Assembly: GCA_016708315.1 (NCBI GenBank)
Contig: JADJGC010000025.1
Location: 4,890 to 68,889, forward strand
Length of the DNA: 64,000 nucleotides
Direction: 5' to 3'
Source of the DNA: a bacterium
GTDB taxonomy: Bacteria > Zixibacteria > MSB-5A5 > CAIYYT01
Shown: piece after piece, positions 9,646 through 18,665 of the stretch
How the letters are laid out: each line of letters begins with the position of its first letter
Position numbering within the stretch: position 1 is the first letter of the stretch
The notes under the pieces: model-generated
What the model saw: the letters and a program-made list of their open reading frames with translations, nothing else
Database searches by the model: none
What the model was told of the DNA's origin: nothing
Position numbers and translations under genes: made by a program

Positions 9646-10942
9646 CTTCGTTCTCCGTTCCGCAGCTTGCACCATCGTTCTTTGTGTATTCCTGCATTAT
9701 CCCTATGCTCTTCCCTGCTAACCAACCGGTGCTCCAAGCTGATTGAAAATTGTAGCCACCGGTGATTCCGTCAATATCGAGCACTTCGCCGGCGAAATAG
9801 AGCCCGGGGCAAAGTCGGCTTTCCATGGTCCGAAAATCAACTTCCTTCAATTTCACACCACCTGCCGTAACAAACTCCTCTTTGAACTCGCCCTTGCCTG
9901 TAACTTTGAAGACGGCGCGCGTCAGCTCGTCAGCTATCTGCTGCATTTGCTCGCGGGTGATATGCGACCAGCTCGCGTCGTCATCAATACCGGCTCGCCG
10001 CGCTGTGCGCTCCCAGTAGCGCTTGACTATCGGCAGGAAGTTATGGCCGATGACCGTGCGCTTGGGAAATTCAGTACGGTAATCCCGCATCCGTTGAAGG
10101 ACTTCCTCGGTATTGATGCTACCGAGAAAGTTGACGGTTAGCTCTGCCTGGTAACGGCTGGAAAAGAGCAGTCTTGCTCCCCACGCTGAAAGTTTGAGAA
10201 CCGCCGGCCCACTCAGACCCCAATGGGTAATCAAAAGCGGGCCGCTCCATTTGAGTTTCTTGTTCTCTGGAAATGAAAGTTCAAGATGTGCGTTTTCGAA
10301 ACTCAACCCGCCAAATTCGCGCAGGCGATCATCTTTAATATTGAACGTAAACAACGATGGAACCGGCGAAATGATGGTGTGTCCAAGCGACTGAGCGATT
10401 TTGTAACCGGACGGACTTGAACCAGTAGCGATCAGCACACGTTCGAATTCGTGCGTCTCGCCATCTTTGATTGCGACCAAGAATCCGGAATCACCACGCG
10501 GACTCACCGAATCGACCCGGGCATGCAACCACAGATTAACACCTACCTCGGTGGCAGCATTCTGAAGGCATTCGATTATAGTGGCTGAGCTGTCTGTCAC
10601 CGGAAACATCCGGCCATCCGGCTCGGCCTTCAATTTGACACCTCGATTGGCGAACCAATTGACGGTGTCACGAGTAGCGAACTTGTGAAACGGCCCGATT
10701 AGTTCTTTGTTGCCGCGCGGATAGCCCTTGAGAAGCTGTTCGATCTCGAAGTTGTTATTGGTAACATTGCAGCGACCGCCTCCGGATATTCCAACTTTGT
10801 AAAGCGGTTGACGACTCGATTCTATCAAGACGACACGAGCACGGCGAAAACTTTCCGCGGCTGTAATCGCCGCGAAATAGCCGGCGGCGCCTGCACCAAT
10901 GATGGCAATATTGGGGAAAGAGTCTTTCAATTCATCACTCAC
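9638..10942 (-). CDS. HI0933/BaiN-family NAD(P)/FAD-dependent oxidoreductase
   Basis: This 434-residue flavoprotein has a dinucleotide-binding loop at its start (IGAGAAGYFAA), the HI0933-family signature ISGGGRCNVTNNN near residue 53, and the C-terminal GGVKLKEVDFRTM...LYFAGEVLDIDGITGGYN block that closes the FAD site. Family members are cytoplasmic and mostly uncharacterised; some reduce C-C double bonds. It is the first gene of a two-gene unit with the phosphatase, whose start codon overlaps its last codons. Confidence 0.93.
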   Translation of the reverse strand: MSDELKDSFPNIAIIGAGAAGYFAAITAAESFRRARVVLIESSRQPLYKVGISGGGRCNVTNNNFEIEQLLKGYPRGNKELIGPFHKFATRDTVNWFANRGVKLKAEPDGRMFPVTDSSATIIECLQNAATEVGVNLWLHARVDSVSPRGDSGFLVAIKDGETHEFERVLIATGSSPSGYKIAQSLGHTIISPVPSLFTFNIKDDRLREFGGLSFENAHLELSFPENKKLKWSGPLLITHWGLSGPAVLKLSAWGARLLFSSRYQAELTVNFLGSINTEEVLQRMRDYRTEFPKRTVIGHNFLPIVKRYWERTARRAGIDDDASWSHITREQMQQIADELTRAVFKVTGKGEFKEEFVTAGGVKLKEVDFRTMESRLCPGLYFAGEVLDIDGITGGYNFQSAWSTGWLAGKSIGIMQEYTKNDGASCGTENEDE

Positions 10943-11124
10943 TACTTGGTTGCTCCCGGAGTTATTGGCAATATCGCGATTGCCCTATTTGATGCAGTGG
11001 CACCAAGGCGAAGATCGCGGTACTTGTTGCGTACACGCATTATATCTCGAAGAGGGAACTAATTGCAAAAAAGAATTAAGAAGGACGTTACGTACTCTAC
11101 GGAATCGTAGTAAGGTGAACGAGT

Positions 11125-11559
11125 CTACTTGTTGCTGAGCTGCAGTTTTGCCGTAACGATTTTGGAGATATCGAGAATCGTCAGACTTTGAGCCTGCTCC
11201 ACGACCCGCTCTTTGAACTTCATCCAGCTTTCGTGAAAAGCACAAGGCGCTGCGGAAGTACAAGAGTGCAGTCCCATGACACATTCGTCCTCAAGGGCAG
11301 CAAGACTATCAGTAGCTGCCATGATTCGGTAGAGAGTGACAGAACCCGGATCAACTGCCAATGCAAAGCCGCCATTGGGGCCCTTGGTGGAAGAAACAAA
11401 ACGCTTTCGGACTAACTGGCTCAGAACCTTTGCCAAGAATGGCTCAGGAATATCCAAGGTTTGCGCCAGCGTTCTGGCTTTGATTGATTCACTCGGCGCA
11501 AGCGTTGCCAAGTAGCCAAGCGCTTCGATGGCATATGCCGTTGACTGTTGATATAGCAC
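11125..11559 (-). CDS. Rrf2-family transcriptional regulator with three-Cys cluster motif
   Basis: This 144-residue DNA-binding protein has an N-terminal winged helix (residues 1-80, containing the recognition-wing block KGPNGGFAL) and the C-terminal motif ECVMGLHSCTSAAPC. Three Cys with this spacing usually bind an Fe-S cluster in IscR/NsrR-type Rrf2 proteins that sense iron, NO or redox state. A second Rrf2 protein at 63.5-64.0 kb has the same ECxxGLxxCxxxxPCxxHxSW pattern. The gene stands alone; a palindrome at 11652-11667 lies about 90 bases upstream of its start and could be its operator. Confidence 0.92.
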   Translation of the reverse strand: MLYQQSTAYAIEALGYLATLAPSESIKARTLAQTLDIPEPFLAKVLSQLVRKRFVSSTKGPNGGFALAVDPGSVTLYRIMAATDSLAALEDECVMGLHSCTSAAPCAFHESWMKFKERVVEQAQSLTILDISKIVTAKLQLSNK

Positions 11560-11651
11560 GGTAATCCTCTTGCTTTAGCTATGAGCGAATTCGAACACGC
11601 ACCACATATCTCCAATTGTATTTGTGACTCACTAGTCGCAATCTAATCGTA

Positions 11652-11667
11652 TTGACAATGCTGTCAA
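11652..11667. promoter_or_regulatory. Perfect palindrome TTGACA-ATGC-TGTCAA
   Basis: This is a 16-base perfect inverted repeat with a 4-base centre, upstream of the Rrf2 regulator gene. Size and position fit a dimeric regulator's operator, and Rrf2 proteins commonly bind such sites in their own promoter. The link to this regulator is inferred. Confidence 0.4.
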
Positions 11668-11821
11668 CTCTTAACTGGGATTTTATGGCTCTACTTTCTA
11701 TTGATTCCCTCTTGACCACTGCAACAGACTAATCTGTTATTTACCATTGGTTTATCACCAACAATTCCGTTATAGAGGCAGCGCATTAGCAAATAAGATG
11801 AAATTCATTCGTTTTTTATCG

Positions 11822-11850
11822 TTGACAGGATAAAGTTAGTCCTATATATT
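11822..11850 (+). promoter_or_regulatory. Sigma-70-like promoter of the receiver protein
   Basis: TTGACA (11822-11827) and TATATT (11845-11850) are separated by exactly 17 bases, about 60 bases upstream of the start codon at 11914. Confidence 0.65.
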
Positions 11851-11913
11851 GACGATAATTGAATCGGAAACTCTTAATCACGAAATGGCCGTAAGAAGCC
11901 AAAGGAGAAGTCG

Positions 11914-12303
11914 ATGTTAGCTGCAAGCAGAAACCGTAAAGGCGAGTTGGTCTCGATTGTGTCCGAACAATTGGGTGCCTCTGAAAAGGGACGAGTTCTC
12001 GTTGTCGAGGCCAATCCCTGCGATTTGACACATGCCAGAATTGCGATGGTAGGGCAAGGATTCACCTGTATTGACACTGCCCTGTCGCTGAGACAAGCAT
12101 ACGACTGCACGAAACACACGGAGTACCAGGTTGTTTTGGTCGATTCTTCGCTTCCGGATGGTGATGGATTCGAGTTACTCGAGTGGTTGGACGATAAGTG
12201 CGAAGTCATCATGCTCTCGGGACACAGCGCGCAGGATCGCAATGTCGGCACTGTTGCCGTATATCAGATGACGTCGCAAGCTGGGAAGTTAATGGCAGTT
12301 TAG
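11914..12303 (+). CDS. Stand-alone response-regulator receiver-like protein
   Basis: This 129-residue protein, from residue 26 on, follows the receiver fold: RVLVVEANPCDL (acidic pocket partly replaced by Glu-Ala), VVLVDSSLPDGDGFELLEWL with the phospho-acceptor Asp in VLVDSS, and VIMLSGHS as the conserved Thr/Ser strand. The conserved Lys before the last helix is not obvious and the C-terminus is shortened, so phosphotransfer may be altered. A good AAAGGAG site precedes the ATG. It has no output domain and no adjacent kinase gene. Confidence 0.8.
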   Translation: MLAASRNRKGELVSIVSEQLGASEKGRVLVVEANPCDLTHARIAMVGQGFTCIDTALSLRQAYDCTKHTEYQVVLVDSSLPDGDGFELLEWLDDKCEVIMLSGHSAQDRNVGTVAVYQMTSQAGKLMAV

Positions 12304-12377
12304 CACGCTGAATGCTCGTATGAGCATCACAAAGGGGGAGCTTTCGCGCAAATCAAAATGTATCCGAGTTTGACAAT

Positions 12378-12394
12378 TCTTGACAATATCAAGA
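12378..12394. promoter_or_regulatory. Inverted repeat TCTTGA-CAATA-TCAAGA
   Basis: This 17-base perfect inverted repeat lies in the AT-rich gap before the Tat-ankyrin gene, next to a TTGACA hexamer at 12370-12375. It may be an operator or part of a promoter; no partner protein can be named. Confidence 0.3.
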
Positions 12395-12494
12395 TTTTGT
12401 CGACCAAACAGCTCCAATTTCCGTAAGTCGTAACTAATCTACCTCCTTGGTACCCCCAAGGCTTGCGAGTGACAATGCAACGAAGGAGCAGTTT

Positions 12495-13052
12495 GTGAAC
12501 CACTTTTCCAAATGGTTAGACAGCGCAACCAATCGACGAGTGTTCTTGGGAACGGCAGCTACAGGTTTTGCGGCAGTACTGGCGCCGAAACTTGTATTCG
12601 GGCAAACGATGAATCAAGATACAGCCGCTGTGGTAACGAAGAAACCAGGCAAAGACAAGGGACCACAAGTCGAGGCCAGTTTGGTCAAGGAGTTTGTGCG
12701 TGTATCACACTCCGACTTTGACGCGGTTCAGCGAATGCTCAAGGAGACGCCGCAACTTCTGCACGTAAGTTGGGATTGGGGCGGTGGAGACTTTGAGGCC
12801 GGAATTGAAGCTGCTTCGCATGTAGGAGATCGAGATATTGCACTTTTCCTCATGGAGCAAGGGGCTCGAGCGAATTTGTTTACGGCAGCGATGCTTGGGC
12901 ACATTGACATCGTTAAAGGATTCCTCACCAGCTATCCATACATGATAAACAGCGGCGGAGCGCACGGGTTAGGTCTGATTCACCACGCCAAGAAAGGCGG
13001 AGCAGAAGCAGCACAAGTCCTTGCATATCTGGAATCACTGGGAAATCCGTAG
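12495..13052 (+). CDS. Tat-exported ankyrin-repeat protein
   Basis: This protein of about 185 residues starts at GTG 12495, chosen because AAGGAG lies seven bases upstream. The N-terminus has a twin-arginine-type signal, NRRVFLGTAATGFAAV, followed by a likely cleavage site after VFGQ. The mature part carries ankyrin-type helices (about residues 75-180), for example GIEAASHVGDRDIALFLMEQGAR and the next repeat TAAMLGHIDIVKGFL. Ankyrin repeats mediate protein binding; no catalytic motif is seen. Export by Tat suggests a periplasmic role. The gene is monocistronic with unrelated neighbours. Confidence 0.85.
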   Translation: MNHFSKWLDSATNRRVFLGTAATGFAAVLAPKLVFGQTMNQDTAAVVTKKPGKDKGPQVEASLVKEFVRVSHSDFDAVQRMLKETPQLLHVSWDWGGGDFEAGIEAASHVGDRDIALFLMEQGARANLFTAAMLGHIDIVKGFLTSYPYMINSGGAHGLGLIHHAKKGGAEAAQVLAYLESLGNP

Positions 13053-13116
13053 ATGAGGGCTTGACCGGCAAATCTGAATAGTCGATACTTGCTGTCACCT
13101 GCGGGTGCTGTTAAGT

Positions 13117-14499
13117 ATGATTCAATTTAAAGATGTTAGTTTCGGATACGGAGCCAGTGCTTTTGCGCTCCGTGATATCAACCTCACTATCTCAACCGGC
13201 GAACGAGTGTGCCTGCTTGGCCGCAACGGCTCGGGCAAATCAACGATACTCAAACTTGCTGCCGGAATAGTGACGCCGCATACAGGCGACGTCAAAATTG
13301 CTGGTGTGTCCACTAAGGACAACAAGCAGTTTCGCAATCTCAGGGGGCAAATCGGTTTCATTTTTCAGAATCCCGATGACCAAATCTTGACCGCTTCAGT
13401 TCAATCGGAACTGGCGTTTACTCTCGAAAATCTCAATGTAGATCGAGACGAGATCGCGAGAAGAATTAAAGAATTTGCCAAGCGTTTCCATTTAGATAAT
13501 CTTCTGACTCGTCACCCAACCCAGCTATCAGCGGGTGAAAAGCAAAGACTGGTGTTGGCTGCGACGCTGATTTCGACTCCGTCAGTACTGATTCTCGACG
13601 AACCAACAAGCTATCTCGATAGCGACGGTCAGAAACTTGTCAATGAGGCAGTTTTCGGCTCAAGAGATTGGAGCATTATGTCAGCAACTCAGAATTTTGC
13701 CGAAGTGGAACTGTACGACCGCGTTGTATTCGTTGAAGGCGGCGAAGTCATTTTCGACGGTACAGTGAGTGAGTTCCGCTCCACAACGACCTTTGCCGAT
13801 ATCTCACGAATTGAATCTTCAAGCAGCCCGAGACAGCACTCTCACAACAAGAGCGCTCCTGCCGTTGAATTGTGCAATGTTAGTTTCAAGTATCCAAATT
13901 CTAATAAGGTGACGCAAAATCGCAATTTGTCTGTTCATGCGCGAACAATAACAGTCATTATGGGGTCATCGGGTTGCGGCAAAACTACAATTGGTCTGCT
14001 GATCGCTGGCCTGCTCGAACCTCAAGGCGGCGAGATTCTACTTGATGGAGTCCCCTGCTCTGCACAAGAGCGTCTGATGCGAGTCGGAATGATTTTCCAG
14101 ATCCCTGAATTTGCGTTTTTCGCCGAGACGGTATTTGAAGAAATCGCTTTCGGACTCCGGAATCAAGGTCTTGCAGAAGACACCATTCGAGACAAGGTCA
14201 GAGTTGCGTTGGAATTGGTCGGACTTGGTCCAGATGAGTTCCTCGACCGCAACCCGTTTACACTGTCCGCCGGGGAGCAGCGATTAGTCGCGATTGCATC
14301 GATTGTGGTTCTCGACCGACAAATTCTCATCTTTGATGAATCCACTGCCGGTCTGGATTGGTACGGCAGGGTGCGAGTGCAAGAGTTGATCATGCGACTG
14401 CTTGAAGCGGGCAAAAGCATTATTGTGATTACACATGACAAGGAATTCGCGGAGAAGATTTCGAGTACATTCGTCATCATCGCGAACGGCAGCGAATGA
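13117..14499 (+). CDS. Double ATP-binding protein of an ECF/cobalt-type ABC transporter
   Basis: This protein of about 460 residues contains two ABC ATPase domains in tandem. The first has Walker A GRNGSGKST, signature LSAGEKQRL and Walker B VLILDEPTSYLD; the second has GSSGCGKTT, LSAGEQRLVA and LIFDESTAGLD. Fused EcfA1-EcfA2 ATPases energise vitamin or metal uptake with an EcfT membrane protein and a substrate-binding S component. Neither EcfT nor an S component is adjacent, so the partners must be elsewhere. The internal ATG at 13117 is preferred over the GTG at 13105 since the protein then begins directly with the ABC fold. Confidence 0.88.
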   Translation: MIQFKDVSFGYGASAFALRDINLTISTGERVCLLGRNGSGKSTILKLAAGIVTPHTGDVKIAGVSTKDNKQFRNLRGQIGFIFQNPDDQILTASVQSELAFTLENLNVDRDEIARRIKEFAKRFHLDNLLTRHPTQLSAGEKQRLVLAATLISTPSVLILDEPTSYLDSDGQKLVNEAVFGSRDWSIMSATQNFAEVELYDRVVFVEGGEVIFDGTVSEFRSTTTFADISRIESSSSPRQHSHNKSAPAVELCNVSFKYPNSNKVTQNRNLSVHARTITVIMGSSGCGKTTIGLLIAGLLEPQGGEILLDGVPCSAQERLMRVGMIFQIPEFAFFAETVFEEIAFGLRNQGLAEDTIRDKVRVALELVGLGPDEFLDRNPFTLSAGEQRLVAIASIVVLDRQILIFDESTAGLDWYGRVRVQELIMRLLEAGKSIIVITHDKEFAEKISSTFVIIANGSE

Positions 14500-14681
14500 G
14501 GGGCTGATAAGATTTCGACCGCAGGACTCAACTAAAGCGTATCGTGTTGGCGCACAACGCCATAAAAGGGTTGCCGTAAACTGACAAGTTTCTACATTGT
14601 TGAGGGAAATAACCGACCTGTTGGTCTGTATACTACGTAGCCATCAGGCGGGGTGCATTAACTTTGTTAACGGAGTGGGAA

Positions 14682-15395
14682 TTGCCAATCACGAAAGTTC
14701 TTCTGATACAAGGCGGACTATGGGAACTGCTTTCTCATATGTCATTTTTTGGCTGGTTGATATTGGGCGTATTGCTGGTAATGAGTTTGATGACCTGGGG
14801 GATCATTCTCAACAAGTGGAAAGTTTACAAAGCAGCACACGCCGACGGCGCGCGGTTTCATCATACTTTCCGGCGCAGAACCAGCGTCAAGGAAGCGCAC
14901 GCCAAGTGTCTTCTATACAAGTCGTCGCCGATGACGCGTGTTTTTGAAGAAGGCTACCGCGAATGGGAGTCGTTGATTGCTGCCAAGAACGGCAGCGAGC
15001 GCAAGCCCGGAGAAGTGGTCAAGCTTGAGCCGGATGAAATGGAAGCTATCGACCGAATCCTCGAAAAGGAGTCCAACGAGCAAATCAAGATACTCGAGAA
15101 GAACGTCGCATTCCTTGCAACGGCAGCGAATTCGGCGCCATTTATCGGTCTGCTTGGGACATGCTACGGAATCATGAACTCCTTTATGAATATCGGCCAA
15201 CAAGGGTCGGCATCATTGGTAGTAGTCGCGCCCGGTATCGCTGAAGCGTTGATCGCGACGATTGTCGGTTTGGCAGTCGCAATTCCAGCAGTTATGGCCT
15301 ACAACTGGGCGAGTACGAAGTTGAAATTCTTTGCTGACGACTTGAACAACTTCTCGCTGGAATTCCTTGCTGCATTGACCAAGGAGCAGATTTAG
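14682..15395 (+). CDS. tolQ: TolQ/ExbB-type proton channel subunit
   Basis: This inner-membrane protein of about 237 residues has three transmembrane helices, at about residues 20-40, 145-165 and 188-208. The block FIGLLGTCYGIMNSF and the last helix ALIATIVGLAVAIPAVMAYN are typical of TolQ/ExbB. It forms the proton-driven motor with TolR. TTG 14682 with GGAG six bases upstream is the preferred start. The stop codon shares one base with the tolR start. It opens the Tol-Pal operon that maintains outer-membrane integrity during division. Confidence 0.92.
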   Translation: MPITKVLLIQGGLWELLSHMSFFGWLILGVLLVMSLMTWGIILNKWKVYKAAHADGARFHHTFRRRTSVKEAHAKCLLYKSSPMTRVFEEGYREWESLIAAKNGSERKPGEVVKLEPDEMEAIDRILEKESNEQIKILEKNVAFLATAANSAPFIGLLGTCYGIMNSFMNIGQQGSASLVVVAPGIAEALIATIVGLAVAIPAVMAYNWASTKLKFFADDLNNFSLEFLAALTKEQI

Positions 15396-15832
15396 TGGCT
15401 CACAAACGCCGGGAGCGCTCTTACACCAAGATGCACGACATCAACGTTGCAAATCTTGTGGACGTCGTGCTGGTGATCTTGATCGTCTTTATGATCAGCG
15501 CGCCTTTGATGCAGTCGGGGATTAATGTCGACTTGCCGCAGACAAAGGTTGCTGACGCTACCCTCTCTGAAGGCGTAGTTGTTACGATCGATGAACGCGG
15601 CGTATACTACATAGATGATCGTGTTGTCGAACCGGCGCAGTTTGAAGAACGGATCAAGGAAGCGTACGCGAGCGCCGAAGAAAAGGCAGTCTTTCTGCGC
15701 GCCGACAAGTCGATCACACATGGTAATGTCATTTTGGTGATGGGTTTCATCAAAGCGGCAGGAATCGCTGAGGTTGGACTGGTCACGAAATTGCCAGAAG
15801 GCGACCTCAAACCAAAACCAGCTAAGAAGTAA
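15395..15832 (+). CDS. tolR: TolR/ExbD-type biopolymer transport protein
   Basis: This 145-residue protein has one N-terminal transmembrane helix (about residues 19-39) starting with NVANLVDVVLVILIVFM, in which the Asp is the conserved proton-path residue of TolR/ExbD. The rest is a periplasmic domain ending with EVGLVTKLPEGD, similar to the usual EVGLVT. It starts at GTG 15395, overlapping the tolQ stop by one base. Confidence 0.95.
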   Translation: MAHKRRERSYTKMHDINVANLVDVVLVILIVFMISAPLMQSGINVDLPQTKVADATLSEGVVVTIDERGVYYIDDRVVEPAQFEERIKEAYASAEEKAVFLRADKSITHGNVILVMGFIKAAGIAEVGLVTKLPEGDLKPKPAKK

Positions 15833-15855
15833 GTCGGGAGTAATAGCAGGGTTTC

Positions 15856-16599
15856 ATGCTGAAGAAGGATCTGATCATATCGCTAGTCGCACATTTGGTG
15901 CTGATAGCTGCGATTGCCGTCATCAATCCGATTTCTGCGATGTTTCGTCCAAAGGTGGAGATCATCATAGTCAAGACCTATGAGGAAATGGGCGGTGGAG
16001 CCAAGCGTGCCGACCCGGAACCGGCAAATATTGCGCCGCCTAAATCCGGCAAGACACCGGATGAAGTCGACGACACGCCAAAGATAAAGCCACCGGAGAA
16101 GAAAGCTGCGCCGGTCGAAAAATCAAAAGAGAAGAAGAAAGATCCTGAGAAGAAGAAGAAGGAAGATATCCAAAAGCGGACTGAGGAAGAAGAGTCAGAA
16201 TCGAAGACCGAAAGCAAGGACAACACTCCTAAGGTCAACAGTGACGGTGGTATTGAAGTAAATGAGAAGGTCGGCGGCACCGGAGCCGGAACCGGGACAG
16301 GTGCTGGCAGCGGGAATCTGCCCTACAATATCGGAATGGTATTGAAGGTCATTGAGCGCAATTGGCGCAATGTCGTAACCGATGTCAACCCGATTACATG
16401 CACAGTGTATTTTCAGATTGACCGATATGGATATGTCGTTGGCGAGCCAATTATCGAAAAATCATCAGGGATGACAGCATTTGATCAAGGCTGTGTCTTG
16501 GCAATAAAACGCGCTGGGCAATTCCCGGCATTTCCAGCGAGTTTCGACTATCAGTACATCGGACTGCATCTTGATTTTGAGTACGTACCGGGAATGTAA
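15856..16599 (+). CDS. tolA: TolA/TonB-like periplasm-spanning energy transducer
   Basis: This 247-residue protein has an N-terminal membrane anchor (residues 7-28), a long Lys/Glu/Pro-rich linker (about 55-150) with runs such as EKKKDPEKKKKED, a Gly-rich hinge (GGTGAGTGTGAGSG) and a C-terminal TonB/TolA-type domain (about 160-247). Position between tolR and tolB makes TolA function most likely, transmitting energy from TolQR to Pal. It is separated from tolR by 23 bases and directly abuts tolB. Confidence 0.9.
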   Translation: MLKKDLIISLVAHLVLIAAIAVINPISAMFRPKVEIIIVKTYEEMGGGAKRADPEPANIAPPKSGKTPDEVDDTPKIKPPEKKAAPVEKSKEKKKDPEKKKKEDIQKRTEEEESESKTESKDNTPKVNSDGGIEVNEKVGGTGAGTGTGAGSGNLPYNIGMVLKVIERNWRNVVTDVNPITCTVYFQIDRYGYVVGEPIIEKSSGMTAFDQGCVLAIKRAGQFPAFPASFDYQYIGLHLDFEYVPGM

Positions 16600-17943
16600 T
16601 TGAAAGTGAGAATTCAATTGAGTAATCGCACATGGACGCGCAGTTTCGCCTATTTCACTACAACCGTAATTCTATTGGCAGTCGTTGGGTTTGCGAACGC
16701 ACAGACTCTCGATCTGGCACAGAAAATCCGCACCGGTACTTGGAAACCATACAAAGTCGCAATTGGCGATTTCAAAGTCGTCGGACAACTCTCATTGGCA
16801 ACCGATTCGCTCGCGAAGGCGATGCAGAGAATTGTCACAGACGATTTGGACTTCCACATCTTCTTCGACACAATCCCCAAGAGCCAATTCTATCTTGATG
16901 TTTGGGAGATAAAGGATATCACTCCGGATGTTTGGCAGAGAATGGGCGCCGATTTCTTGATCGAGGGTGACGTGGAGTTGGTTGGCGGTGACGTCAAGGT
17001 ATTGTATCGCATCCATGAACTCAGTCCGCGAATCCAAGAGTTAACGTCGGAGAAGTTATCAACAACGGTTGCGAACCATCGTCGATTAGCGCATATGGTT
17101 TCTGACGCGGCGGTTGAGCACATTGCCGCCGAAAAAGGATTTTTCACGACAAGGATAGCCTATGTATCCGCCGAAACCGGACACAAAGAACTGTATCTCT
17201 GCGACTATGACGGCGCCAACCCGATTCAGATAACAGCCGATAAAACACTCAACCTTTCACCCGCCTGGGATCGCAAAGAAGAGAAACTGCTATTTACGAC
17301 CTACCGAACCGGACGTATGGAAGTCTGGGAACGTGATATTCGCACCGGCAAGTCACAACCGATCTCGACCTATCCGGGGTCGAATAACGCAGCCGAGGTT
17401 TCGCCGGATAATAAGGAAATCGTCATTACGCTGTCAAAGGATGGCAACTCCGAGCTTTATGTGGTGGATCGCAAGGGCAAAGTTAAGCGTCGCCTAACCC
17501 AATTGCCGTCTATCGAGGTATCCGGCACCTGGTCGCCAACTGGACGGGAAATCGCATTTTCCTCGGACCGGGCCGGTCAACCGCAGATATTTGTCATGGA
17601 TTCTGAAGGATTTGGGGTAACGAGACTTACCTACGATGGCAAGTACAACGACTCTCCAAGATTCTCGCCTAAGGGCGATGTTATGGTGTTCGTCTCGCGC
17701 GGGGATGACGGCAGATTCCGGGTCTGCACGATAGACGTGACAGGACAGAACTTCCAGAAGCTCGACCAAACTGGCTCTAATGAAAACCCTCATTGGTCAC
17801 CGGACGGCTGGCATTTGGTCTACTGCAAATATCAAGGCAAAAAAAGTGACCTTTACATTATGGACAGGTTCAGCCAAAAGATTAAGAAGATCACAAGTGA
17901 TGGTCAGTCATCGAATCCGGCCTGGCAGCCGTATATTCCATAG
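16600..17943 (+). CDS. tolB: TolB periplasmic beta-propeller
   Basis: This 447-residue periplasmic component of the Tol-Pal system has a signal peptide ending ANAQ, an alpha/beta N-terminal domain to about residue 180, and a six-bladed propeller with repeats of the WD40-like form seen in SPTGREIAFSSDRAGQPQIF and SPDGWHLVYCKYQGKKSDLYI. The proposed start is TTG 16600, immediately after the tolA stop codon; no ATG lies near. TolB binds Pal and TolA. Confidence 0.95.
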   Translation: MKVRIQLSNRTWTRSFAYFTTTVILLAVVGFANAQTLDLAQKIRTGTWKPYKVAIGDFKVVGQLSLATDSLAKAMQRIVTDDLDFHIFFDTIPKSQFYLDVWEIKDITPDVWQRMGADFLIEGDVELVGGDVKVLYRIHELSPRIQELTSEKLSTTVANHRRLAHMVSDAAVEHIAAEKGFFTTRIAYVSAETGHKELYLCDYDGANPIQITADKTLNLSPAWDRKEEKLLFTTYRTGRMEVWERDIRTGKSQPISTYPGSNNAAEVSPDNKEIVITLSKDGNSELYVVDRKGKVKRRLTQLPSIEVSGTWSPTGREIAFSSDRAGQPQIFVMDSEGFGVTRLTYDGKYNDSPRFSPKGDVMVFVSRGDDGRFRVCTIDVTGQNFQKLDQTGSNENPHWSPDGWHLVYCKYQGKKSDLYIMDRFSQKIKKITSDGQSSNPAWQPYIP

Positions 17944-17972
17944 GCAAACGCGATTTCAGATTCCTGTTTAAG

Positions 17973-18002
17973 TTGACACAGGGATAAAAGTGTGTATATA
18001 AT
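17973..18002 (+). promoter_or_regulatory. Sigma-70-like promoter before pal
   Basis: TTGACA (17973-17978) and TATAAT (17997-18002) are separated by 18 bases, about 100 bases upstream of pal. It would give pal, an abundant lipoprotein, its own transcript in addition to read-through from tolQRAB. Confidence 0.7.
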
Positions 18003-18101
18003 CAAACGGAGATTTTCTGCTTGAACGATTGCGGGAACGCGCATTCGTGGGTTAGTGTAAATATTGTGGACTTTTTATAATCTAAACATGGAGGAGACGT
18101 G

Positions 18102-18611
18102 ATGAAAAAATATCTCGTTGTCTTGACTTTGCTTACGTTTGCGATTCTGGTTTCCGGCTGCGGCAAGAAGCCTGCAGTGGAATCAGAGATGGGTAACGAC
18201 GGTACCGGATCCACAGGAAGCACGGACACCGGGAATCCGGGAAACACCGATCGCGGTGAAGAGGTGAATCCCGAAACCCCACTTGACTTCGTAACGATAT
18301 ATTTCGATTTCGACGAGTACAATCTTCGTGATGACGCCAGATCGGGATTGAAGAACAACTACGAAGTTATGAAAGAGAGAAACGACGCTCGCATCCAGAT
18401 CGAAGGCCACTGCGATGAACGCGGCACGGTTGAATACAATCTTGCACTGGGCGAAAAGCGCGCACGTTCCGCGATGGACTATCTGGTCAGCCTCGGAATT
18501 TCGAGAGATCGCATTTCGATCATCAGCTACGGCAAGGAACGTCCGGCGGCGTTTGGTTCAAACGAAGACGCTTGGGCGAAGAATCGAAGAGCCGAGTTTG
18601 TAACAAAGTAA
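18102..18611 (+). CDS. pal: Peptidoglycan-associated lipoprotein Pal (OmpA family)
   Basis: This 169-residue outer-membrane lipoprotein has a signal peptide with lipobox VSGC, a Gly/Thr-rich linker, and an OmpA domain (about residues 60-169) containing IYFDFDEYNLRDDA and the peptidoglycan-binding motif IEGHCDERGTVEYNLALGEKRA. It anchors the outer membrane to peptidoglycan. GAGGAG lies five bases upstream of the ATG. A strong terminator follows the stop codon. Confidence 0.97.
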   Translation: MKKYLVVLTLLTFAILVSGCGKKPAVESEMGNDGTGSTGSTDTGNPGNTDRGEEVNPETPLDFVTIYFDFDEYNLRDDARSGLKNNYEVMKERNDARIQIEGHCDERGTVEYNLALGEKRARSAMDYLVSLGISRDRISIISYGKERPAAFGSNEDAWAKNRRAEFVTK

Positions 18612-18620
18612 CCAGCAATC

Positions 18621-18645
18621 AAGGGCGGTTTCGACCGCCCTTTTT
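18621..18645 (+). terminator. Intrinsic terminator after pal
   Basis: AAGGGCGGT and ACCGCCCTT form a 9-bp perfect stem around a TTCG tetraloop, followed by TTTTT. It sits between pal and cpoB, so cpoB expression would depend on leaky read-through or its own promoter. Confidence 0.88.
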
Positions 18646-18665
18646 GCTTTGCAACAGGAAGGTCA

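Larger units (their letters stand above)
11560..11913. other. Intergenic region between divergent genes
   Basis: This 354-base AT-rich gap separates the Rrf2 gene (minus) from the receiver-protein gene (plus). It holds the palindrome at 11652-11667 and a strong sigma-70-like promoter at 11822-11850. No coding frame is supported. Confidence 0.6.
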
